Origin: Crambe crambe | Taxonomy: Eukaryota; Porifera; Demospongiae; Poecilosclerida; Crambeidae | Assembly (NCBI GenBank): GCA_963924555.1 | Contig: OZ004591.1 | Location: 4,030,001 to 4,094,000, forward strand | DNA: 64,000 nt | Reading direction: 5' to 3' | Part shown: piece by piece, positions 48,981-57,052 of the stretch | Layout: every line of letters starts with the position of its first letter | How positions within the stretch are numbered: the first letter of the stretch is position 1 | The notes under the pieces: generated by a model | The model's input: the letters and a program-made list of their open reading frames with translations, nothing else | Database searches by the model: none | Told to the model about the DNA's origin: nothing | Position numbers and translations under genes: made by a program

Positions 48981-49982
48981 TTATTGAGGGTCTTTTGTAG
49001 CCTTAGTAGCACACAACTTCTTCCTTATGCCCTTGGTTTTCTGCGTTGATTTCTTACTTGCCATTTTATACTTTTCCACCCATGAGCTAGCAAAGGCAAA
49101 GCCTCGTATGGTGATCCAAAGGTCCACTATCATTTCAAATAGCACTTTGCTCTCCTCTTCATCCCAATCCTCAGAAATCTCAGACCATCTACATCTGATT
49201 TCACTATTTTTGTACATTCCTTCTTTAATACTTTTCTTGATGTTATCAATGGGGTTTATCAAATGATTTTGAACTTCTTTCTCCATCTCTACCATGAAAC
49301 TATACATGGAGTTTGAAATGTGGACTAATCCTCCCCTGTCAACCAAGTCTATCCAATCCTCTGATTCTTCATCATCATCATAGTCATTTTCTAACAAATC
49401 ATCGATACAACATATTAATTCTTCTTTTAAAGGGTGAGATGAATGTTTTAATCTCTTATGCAGAGCCCTTGGGATGTATCCTGCTGCATACCGCAATGCA
49501 TTACTCTCTTTGTAAGTAATTACACGCTCATGATCATGCTGGGAGGTGGAGCTGAGGTCACTTGAAATAGGGCAGTTATTAAGAATTACTCGTTCAAATA
49601 ACACATCTGTAATTTTCTGGTACAGGAGGGGTGAAGGGTCCATTGCTATACCAGCTTGACCAAAAAAATCTTTCCAGATTTTCCGAAACTCTGTGGTGGT
49701 TCTAATTTTATGGTACTGCCCCCACATAATTCGTTGTATTTTCTCTAAGGGACGAGGGTCAATACAACATTCAAGTAATTTTATTAGGTGTGCTTCAAAG
49801 CAATTCAACATTTCATAGCTTGAAGGATTTGTGCACCACTCAAGAGCTGCTGTAGCAACTTCTCGAGCAGCAATATTGTGTGGACGAGAGAGCATCTTAG
49901 TCTTCACAATTTGTTGCAAAACTTGGACAATAATTCCACTAGGATCTATAGTTAAAGCAATTAAGCTCAATGAAGTGGTCAT
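48981..49982 (-). CDS. accessory protein of the P-type element, 333 aa
   Basis: This single uninterrupted frame is convergent to the transposase, about 195 bases from its stop, and inside the same terminal repeats. The sequence includes YKESNALRYAAGYIPRALH (about residues 158–176), an acidic stretch NDYDDDEESEDW (about 199–210) and a basic C-terminus (KYKMASKKSTQKTKGIRKKL). The N-terminus MTTSLSLIALTIDPSG has no clear signal peptide. I do not recognise a domain with certainty; the AAGY-R-L phrase is reminiscent of C-terminal parts of some transposases. Its intact length next to a nearly intact transposase suggests selection, either for transposition or as a regulator. The function is unknown. 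Confidence 0.8.
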   Translation of the reverse strand: MTTSLSLIALTIDPSGIIVQVLQQIVKTKMLSRPHNIAAREVATAALEWCTNPSSYEMLNCFEAHLIKLLECCIDPRPLEKIQRIMWGQYHKIRTTTEFRKIWKDFFGQAGIAMDPSPLLYQKITDVLFERVILNNCPISSDLSSTSQHDHERVITYKESNALRYAAGYIPRALHKRLKHSSHPLKEELICCIDDLLENDYDDDEESEDWIDLVDRGGLVHISNSMYSFMVEMEKEVQNHLINPIDNIKKSIKEGMYKNSEIRCRWSEISEDWDEEESKVLFEMIVDLWITIRGFAFASSWVEKYKMASKKSTQKTKGIRKKLCATKATKDPQ

Positions 49983-50435
49983 ATAAGCTTCAGTATAGTT
50001 AATAGCTAGCTAGCTAGGTCGCTAGCACTGTAAATTAGCAGCTTTTATTGGCCAGCTAGCTGATAGAGCTAACTAGATCATAGCTAGGTCTCTTAGCACT
50101 GGCTAGCCAATAACAACACAATTTTTACCTTGTAAATTAGTTCCTCCTTCAGTTGAGAGAGGATTTTCCCCAGCCATACAAGCAATAACAAGCCACACAC
50201 TTAGAGAAACAAACCACTGTAAACAGCTGCAATAATTTGGCGCAACGCGCATGGTCCGCGCGCAAATAATTGTTTCCAATCCTGTGTACGTAGTCTAATT
50301 ATCTAAGATTCTACCAAATGGCTTCGGAAAATTATTCAACACGCATGTGTATAGCAATTTAAATTAATTTTGAGAGATCGCGCGGGCATCACAAGTAGTT
50401 GATGCTAGAGCTACCAGACCACTTTTCTTCCCCGT

Positions 50436-50455
50436 CCCCCCCCCCCCCCCCCCCC
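50436..50455 (+). repeat. poly(C) tract, 20 C
   Basis: It sits in the right terminal repeat of the Mutator-like element, followed by A8. The corresponding left-arm position (about 41170–41186) has a T run and GGGACGGGG. Confidence 0.95.
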
Positions 50456-51281
50456 AAAAAAAAGAAGAAAAGCTGGGCTGGCAACGCCAGACTATGACTT
50501 CATTAGGTCACCTGGTCGTCCGAAGCTGGAAGTGTCTATTGAATATGGCAAACCATTCGTTTCAAAAATGTACTGGCCGAGAAGGGTCACCCGGTACCCG
50601 CGACCGCTTCGCAAATATTCACTGCCGCCCCGCGGTATCCATAATACCGCCAGCGCACTCTCTGATATCGCGAATCTCAATTTACATCACTAGTGTGTGG
50701 CTCGCTCGCCTAATAAACTTTGGACTCTGCTCTTCCTACATACAGTATAAAGTCCCTGTTAGCTATCTCTACTAACTGACCAGTGGCTCCATTTATATTG
50801 CAGGAATCATATTCTTTTTGGGAGCAGCTTGACTACAGGACAATGAGGTAAGGATAACTAGTCCTGTTGCTGTTGGGATTTGTAGCTATAGGCCTAGCTA
50901 GCAATACCCCTCTTTCCACCTGATAGTTGCCTACCTTTCGTTTCCTTTATATTCATGTATCTGAAAAAAGGGATTTTTCCATTATTAGAAAGCTTTTCTC
51001 TTGATGCCCCTCTCGGAATCATGCCTGAATTCTCTTCAAGTACAACTACTCTGATTGATTTTGGCCTTCCTTTAAATGCCTTTTTTTCCCGCTGATGTTC
51101 AGCATTAACTGTAGCCTCGTTCCCAGGCTCTCAGTGAAACGGGAAATGTGGGGGCGGAAAGGAGAGCCTGGTTTCTACTGCACGCACGGGCGTGTAAATT
51201 TTGACCACATAATTATAATTATTCATAACACGATTGATGATGTAATTATTAAGTAAACGTCACAATTAGTACAAACGCGCG

Positions 51282-51527
51282 ATGGATGCATGTCGCTTGT
51301 GTGAGCAGAGTGCAGCTATTGCCTTGTTTAGCAGTTCTGGATTATCATAGAAGTAGGATCAACAAACTCCTGGATGTCCCTGAGCTAGCTCCAGATGACC
51401 CCTTCCCATCACACGTCTGTCAAGCTTGCAAGAGGAGAATAGTTTCCTTGGAGAAGGCAACTGCAAACATTACTAGCTTCAAAGAGCTGGCCAGATCTTC
51501 TTTGCGGAGATCCCTTGAGAGCAGGGG
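51282..51527 (+). pseudogene. ZAD-like C2–C2 zinc-finger fragment
   Basis: From ATG at 51282 the frame reads MDACRLCEQSAAIALFSSSG. After a frameshift near 51347 the similarity continues as INKLLDVPELAPDDPFPSHV and CQACKRRIVSLEKA. The CxxC…CxxC spacing resembles N-terminal ZAD-type zinc-binding domains of DNA-binding proteins. The fragment runs into the antiparallel helicase piece and has no downstream fingers. Confidence 0.6.
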
Positions 51528-51716
51528 CACGAACACGAACATATCCTTGCCATCAAATACAGCTCGGATAGCCAGCTTCTGCTCTTCCTTCAGCAACAGT
51601 TCGGGTAAACCAAGCATTGACAGGGCATGAGAAAGCGCTTGCGGATAGTGGGAACTTGAATCGCTTGAAGAAACGCTAGAAGAAACACTCTCAGAAACGA
51701 ACTCGCCATCTTGCAC
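51528..51716 (-). pseudogene. RecQ-like helicase N-terminal fragment
   Basis: The minus-strand frame reads a Ser-rich start and then MLGLPELLLKEEQKLAIRAV and FDGKDMFVFVP, the segment that in RecQ-type helicases lies just before the P-loop. It stops there; beyond about 51528 the DNA belongs to the ZAD-like fragment. A fused or truncated capture is likely. Confidence 0.6.
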
Positions 51717-51735
51717 AAAAAAACGCTGATTAGAC

Positions 51736-52845
51736 CATAGATATAAGAGGTTTTACGGGATTGGAAACGCCCAATGAACTGCACAACCGTGGCGCGTTGA
51801 CAGATGCGCACGCGCATGCAGCATTAATTATATTAATCGTTGTGAAAAGAGATCAATATTCACTCCTTTCGAGGCAGTTAAAGTGATATTCTGCCCCTAC
51901 AGCTCACAGAATAGTACAAGTAAGCTAAGGGGAAGGTATTGAAGAAGTGAAGAGTCAGAGAGTTGAAGTTGGAGAGTCTGGAGGAAGGAAGTTATTAATT
52001 ATTCATAACTTTTTTCCTTGTAATTATAACTATGAGTACCTATCATTGCTCATTATACATTAATTTTATGTGATTGATTTGAAAGAAAGGCCAGAATGAC
52101 TTTTGGTATTAAAATTAGACATAAATTCATCATTATTATAGCTAGATAATTTTGTCCTAAAGTTATCCGCCAGTTTCTGCTCAGTTCTCCCTCATCAACA
52201 TTATTGCAATACTTCCAGCTTTTGGCTGTTGGGTTTTGACACCATCCACCTCAAGAATTCGGCTCAGTCAGCTGTCCTGTGGACCCTATGGATATTAGGG
52301 GGGAAATATAGTAAGCTTGCCATCTCCATAGGATGACTATTGTATAGAAAATGAATGCACCAATTCCATTTACTGTTCTATCCTTTCCCTGAAATAACTA
52401 ATACAGTTTCAATATTGTTAATCTATTTCTTGGGAGAGGGATTACAGTTTTAACACCACTTGCAAATGCTAGAGACAATATATGTCAGCTAATACAAAAA
52501 CCAACATTACTATTCCATGTAGCTAACGTTTACATGCCTTTTGATCAGAAAATGGGCAACAGCAATTGATTCCATCAAGCGTGAGAGGGATTACAGTCCC
52601 ATTAACCACTACAGTAGTATTTGTAGGAATAAACTCGAAAATCTGAGCTGAAATTTATTTCATACAGTAAATCTATGCCCTAGTGTATTATAGTATCATT
52701 GGCATAAGTCTTACCTCACGGATCTTGTCAGAACAGCAACTTTGACAAAAGTGCTATGTCATTCAGCTGTCAACGCGCCTCGGTTGTTAGTTGCTAACGA
52801 GATCACGTGATCCGTTTCCAATCCCGTAAACATCTTATATCTATG
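51736..52845. mobile_element. 1.1-kb nonautonomous P-type element, TSD ATTAGAC
   Basis: A near-identical copy of 36627–37730 in the same orientation (a handful of substitutions and small indels). It is flanked by ATTAGAC at 51729–51735 and 52846–52852. Confidence 0.95.
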
Positions 52846-54219
52846 ATTAGACAAAAATTATAATTATGATGAAATCAAAAACGGGAAAGTACGGAGGGAA
52901 TCCAAATCCCCCGGAATGTGAGGGATCCGGTCTGCAGTAGAAACCAGGCTCTCCTTTCCGCCCCCACATTTCCCGTTTCACTGAGAGCCTGGGAACGAGG
53001 CTACATTAACTGATGCACCTAAAGGATCAAACTTTTGCTTCTTGGTGGCAGGAAAAAGATTTGCTAGTGCTCGTGCATTTGCTTCAGTTGGTTAAACGTT
53101 TAGCTTACATAAAGCACACAAATGAACTATCAGCTAAACATTTCTACAGCCTTTTGGGCAGTATGCACAAGGCTTATCTAAACACTAGGTGCTTTGAAGT
53201 AAGCAGTACAGTTTTCTATGTATGCAGCTGCCTGCCACTTGCATATAAAACTCACATCAAAATCTTCTAAGGAGTTGAAAGCACAAATGAATAGTTATCA
53301 ACACAAAAGCCTATAGGAATACTTGCTCACTCGCTCGCTGTGATTCAAATGTTGTACATTGCCCTAGTTAATTAGAATCTATGTGCAGATGCATCACCCG
53401 GTTGGGTTCAGACACCTTCGTGGTGAAATAATTGAAAACCTTGCGGCATATCCGGTGCATGTAGTTCTGTGATGCAGTTCCCATAACTACTGTCGCGCAC
53501 CCGGTCTGTCCACCATGTGGACATAATGACTTCAGAATCTAGTGACTGTAGTGCTAGTGACTATGAAGAACCAAGTGAACCTCCTACCATTCATGTTAGT
53601 GGTGGGCAGACTTTCCCTCCCAAAGTGTCTGGAATACTGGAGACGTTGTATCAAAGGGGGATGACTGGATGGGGGGAAAAACACAGTGCTGAGGTCAAAT
53701 TTGCAATGACCAGTACTGGACTTAAATTGTCACAAATTAAGGTAAGAGTGTAGACCAGAAATAAAGTGAACTCACCTGTACTGTGGACTGTGCATCAGTT
53801 ATGCTTTCTATATAATTATAATTTTAAAGAACTGGATAAGACGTAAAAACAGAAAGAGAAGAGCAGCTGAAGATGTTACAGATGCTGGCCCGTTACCCAA
53901 GAAGAAGCAGCTAACACAATGGCAACAATTTTAAAAAAGATATGCTGAGACCAGAGGTATGGTAGCTATTGCATATCCATACCAGCATTGACCTGTTTTG
54001 TGCATTTATGTTTTTAGAGAGGGAAAAGTAGCACTATTAAAGGGTAATCCCTTTTTCAACAAAGAAGCAAGCAAGAAGTATGGGGAGTTAAATGAGGAGG
54101 AAAGGATGTGTGACCTTCAATGTGCTGCTACCTCTACAATGACCAGAAAGGAGGTTGGGTGAAGAGTATCAAGAATATTTAAACATATCCAAACAGAGGT
54201 ATGAAGATAATCTCCTCTA

Positions 54220-54530
54220 AGTTTTTCCCCGCTGCACATAATTGGGAACTCAGAACCTTTCCCCGCTACATGTAGTGGAGAACCCAGAACCTTTCCCCAC
54301 TATATGTAGTAGGGAACCCAGAACCTTTCTCTGCTACATGTAGTGGAGAACCCAGAACCTTTCCCCACTACATGTATGACACTAGTAGGAACCCAGAACT
54401 TTACCCCCACTCTATGTAGTAGGAAACCCAAAACCTTTTACCTTTCCCCATTACATGTAGTAGGAACCACTACATGTGGTAGGCCCACTACAGGTAGTAG
54501 AGAACCCAAAGGCTTTCTTTGCTATATAAC
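54220..54530 (+). repeat. about 37-bp minisatellite (CCCAGAACCTTTCCCC)
   Basis: About seven units of CCCAGAACCTTTCCCC followed by CTACATGTAGTGGGGAA. Each carries the palindrome CTACATGTAG. It sits in an intron of the homeodomain-like gene. Confidence 0.9.
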
Positions 54531-54829
54531 CCAGAACCTGCTATCACCTCATTGCAGTTTACTGAACTGGAGACCTTGGGGTACCAAGGTTTTGCTATTT
54601 CTTTTTGTGGAGAAAAGAGCCAGCTAGTTGGAACTTCTGTTGTGATATCGTCATTCACTCCTCCAATTTGGAATATTTACATGCCATTATCATTGCTGGT
54701 AAATTGCTAGTATATAGTGTTAGTTGTTAATTTTAACAAATATTTAGCCTCACCCCCTCCACTATCCACTGGAAAGCCTCCTTTAGGTAATGCTCTTCCC
54801 CCTTCTAGCAAGACAGTCCTTCTAAAGTC

Positions 54830-55530
54830 AAATGAACCTATACACCCCAGCAAAGTTTCTCCTTCCATCATTAAATCTCCTTCACCAAATGTGGTCCCTC
54901 CTGAGGCTCTTTCAAGCAAAGCTCCCTCACTTCAAAAACACTCCAATAAGGTTACCAGCAAAGTTCCTCCTTCCATCATCAAATCTCCTTTGCCAAATTT
55001 AGTCCCTCCTGCCTCAGATAAGGTTCTTTCAAGCAAAGTTCCCTCACTTCAATAAGGCTCCAGTAAGGTTCCTCCTCCCACCAGTAAAGTTCCTCCTTCT
55101 GTCATCAAATCTCCTTCACCAAATGTGGTCCCTCCTGCCTCAGATAAGGTTCTTTCAAGCAAAGTTCCCTCACTTCAAAAAGGCTCCAGTAAGGTTCCTC
55201 CTCCCCCCACCAATGAAGTTCTTCCTTCTGTCATCAAATCTCCATCGCCAAATGTGGTCCCTCCTGCCTCAGATAAGGTTCTTTCAAGCAAAGCTCCCTC
55301 ACTTCAAAAAGACTCCAATAAGGTTCCTCCTCCCACCAGTGAAGTTCTTCCTTCTATCATCAAATCTTCACCGATTGTGGTCCCTCTTGCCTCAAACAAG
55401 GTTCCTTTGAACAAAGCTCCCAAATATTTCAGTAAGGTTCCTCCTCCCACCTCAGATAAGGTTCTTTCTAACAAACCTCCCAAAGATTCCAATAAGGCTC
55501 CCTCTTCGCTTAAAAAATTCAGTAAGGTTC
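54830..55530 (+). repeat. about 135-bp coding-type tandem repeats, Pro/Ser-rich
   Basis: Four to five units encode KVPPSIIKSPSPNVVPPASD and then KVLSSKVPSLQK with small changes. The frame is kept over most units, so the array was translated in the past. Confidence 0.88.
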
Positions 55531-55660
55531 CTCCTCCCACTATCAGTTCTTCAAATCCATCCTTAAATGCATAGTTTAGCCTCACAAATCAAGGTGTAAA
55601 CCTTGGCTTGTTTGAGAGTGACAGAGACATCTTAAAGGGATCGGAATGGATCAATGATAA

Positions 55661-55880
55661 TATCAGAGAGTGCAGTAGCACTCTCTATGTAGGGATGACT
55701 CGGACGGCCGCGCGCGCCGCCTATAGACTAATACAAAAGTGAAATTCTAGTTCCCCCACTTAGACCTAACAAAAGCTACTGTGAATGATTATCCAGCCTA
55801 CTAGAGCCTACTACAATGTGCAGACCAAGTTTCAGGACCAGGGAGCTTACCGTTTCAGAAATACGGCAAGCAGGTGGATT
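55661..55880 (+). mobile_element. partial copy of the 11036–11410 element
   Basis: It begins with the hairpin AGAGAGTGCAGTAGCACTCT and GTAGGGATGACTCGGACGG, ending near 55880 where a second element starts. Confidence 0.85.
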
Positions 55881-55903
55881 CTTCTTCTCTATTATTATTA
55901 TTA

Positions 55904-56074
55904 TAAGTGAGCGCAAAAAATTTCTTCTAAATAAAAAGGTTAAGTAGGGATAGCTTAAAATCTAGCTGGGCTATATAATGTACTGCAGCCTCGTATGAAA
56001 ACAATCCCTACATTTACATCCACTACCTATAGCTAGCTATGGGCCATTATACGAGGCTGCAGTACATTATATAG
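55904..56074. mobile_element. truncated palindromic MITE
   Basis: It has the full left arm of the 22582–22839 family but only the inner part of the right arm. Confidence 0.85.
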
Positions 56075-56266
56075 CTGGGATTGTTGACATGGCTAAGATG
56101 AAAATCTCACCATACTCAGAAATGCAACAGAGAGGGATGAAGTTAACAGAGGAACACAAACATTTTTTCCTAATATCAATAGTTCTTTTCATTGTCACTG
56201 GCCTGTATACTCTATTCTAGAAGATTATATAAATTTACAATAAATATGATAATTATCATGAGATAC

Positions 56267-56744
56267 CTCAGAGTCCCAAGCCTCTCCAGTATGAAAGAAG
56301 TTCATTATATTATGTACTTCACCAAAACAATTAGCTATGACAAAAATATGACTTGGGGCCACACTGCAAACATCTGTAAGTTGCTTGCTGAGAGAAACAT
56401 TTGGAGCAACACTGGTCATGCGGCATGCAATTGCTCTCAATAACTGTTCTCAGTAGATCCAAACGCATCCGACTCCAAGATGCTATGCTGGCTTTCTGTG
56501 TAATTTCATGCAAACTAGGCTCATTTGCAGGGGGTACGGGAGTAATGTCATTAAAGCTTCCTCCATCGAATCCTGATTCACTACCTACATTATCATTGTC
56601 CTCTTCCTCCATTGCCTTTTCTGTGTCATGCTGTGAAGCTGAAACACATCCTCTAGGGACTATGCAGTGAATTTGCTCACCGGAGGTAGATCTTTGAGAG
56701 AGTTTTAAAGATGGCAACTTGAACTTGACCCTTTTAGCTTCCAT
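56267..56744 (-). pseudogene. N-terminal fragment of a KDZ-type transposase with CxC zinc cluster
   Basis: From ATG at 56744: MEAKRVKFKLPSLKLS, an acidic linker, then MRLDLLRTVIESNC, CCSKCFSQQATYRCLQC and SYFCHS. This is the cysteine-cluster pattern placed ahead of KDZ (Kyakuja–Dileera–Zisupton) transposase cores. After FCHS the frame shifts by one base; the continuation CFGEVHNIMNFFHTGEAW runs to a GTATCT donor at 56266. No catalytic core is present in the window. Confidence 0.6.
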
Positions 56745-57052
56745 GATCTTTTGGGGATGGGTGTGGCAAGCTGCTAAGGGTAGGCGGTACGCATCATAAG
56801 GGTTATAGAATCAAGGATACCATAAACCTATGCTACTACATAGTGACCTAAGGTTTCCCTATAATAGTACTACATCTAGTGCACAAAGGTGTCTGAACCG
56901 GGTGGGTGCATGCAATTTCATTCTAATTATCGAATTCGCCAGAAAAAAAAAATTGATTTTGGCGCTATATTCAAATAAAATAAAAATTAAAGGCGCTTAT
57001 TTAAGAATGACACGCTAATTAGAAAATCTAGTTCGTTGAAAGTCAGAAAATA

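Larger units (their letters stand above)
45397..50307. mobile_element. 4.9-kb P-type transposon with transposase and accessory ORF, TSD ATTCTAC
   Basis: 37-bp inverted ends (CTTAGATAATTAGACTACGT and then ACACAGGATTGGAAACA) are flanked by ATTCTAC at 45390–45396 and 50308–50314. The left duplication is the same heptamer that ends the neighbouring element 41467–45389, so the order is heptamer, element, heptamer, element, heptamer. It carries two convergent genes, described separately. Confidence 0.95.
41142..50494. mobile_element. Mutator-like element, TSD TGACTTCAT, host of nested P-type elements
   Basis: The inverted ends (TAGTCTGGCGTCGCTAGCCC on the left) extend over about 85 bp. The 9-bp duplication TGACTTCAT is at 41133–41141 and 50495–50503. 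Without its insertions it would be only about 500 bp and noncoding. In the right arm the GGGACGGGG stretch of the left arm is replaced by C20. Confidence 0.9.
51112..53003. mobile_element. Mutator-like element with gene fragments, TSD CATTAACTG
   Basis: Inverted ends of over 70 bp start TAGCCTCGTTCCCAGGCTCT. The 9-bp duplication CATTAACTG lies at 51103–51111 and 53004–53012. The cargo is a ZAD-like zinc-finger fragment (+) abutting a helicase N-terminal fragment (−), plus the P-type insertion 51736–52845. No transposase. Confidence 0.93.
53517..55574 (+). pseudogene. homeodomain-like, Pro/Ser-repeat protein gene, nonsense-mutated
   Basis: Exon 1 (53517–53741) encodes an acidic/Ser-rich start and then GILETLYQRGMTGWGEKHSA and TSTGLKLSQIK; exon 2 (from 53830) continues NWIRRKNRKRRA. 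Together these match a homeodomain-like helix-turn-helix with a recognition helix of the IKNWIRRKNRKR kind. Exon 2 then has TAA at the LKRYAETR position. A third exon at about 54021–54198 (GKVALLKGNPFFNKEASKKY) has another in-frame TGA. An exon at about 54556–54701 (LETLGYQGFAISFCGEKSQL) follows a minisatellite. The last part, 54746–55574, is a Pro/Ser/Lys repeat region with one TAA near 55051. A nuclear DNA-binding role is inferred; the gene now looks inactive. Confidence 0.6.
53369..56930. mobile_element. KDZ-like transposon remnant with two convergent genes
   Basis: Imperfect inverted ends: TAATTAGAAT … CACCCGGTTGGGTTCAGACA on the left (about 53369–53420) and the reverse complement on the right (about 56885–56930). 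Inside are a plus-strand homeodomain-like/repeat gene and a minus-strand CxC-type KDZ N-terminal fragment, with MITEs at 55661–56074 between them. The bulk of a KDZ transposase is missing. The borders are approximate and no clear TSD was established. Confidence 0.65.

Noticed and set aside
50492-50775. Open frames on both strands near 50.5–50.8 kb
   Set aside because: They start in the terminal repeat of the Mutator-like element and show no similarity that I can recognise.
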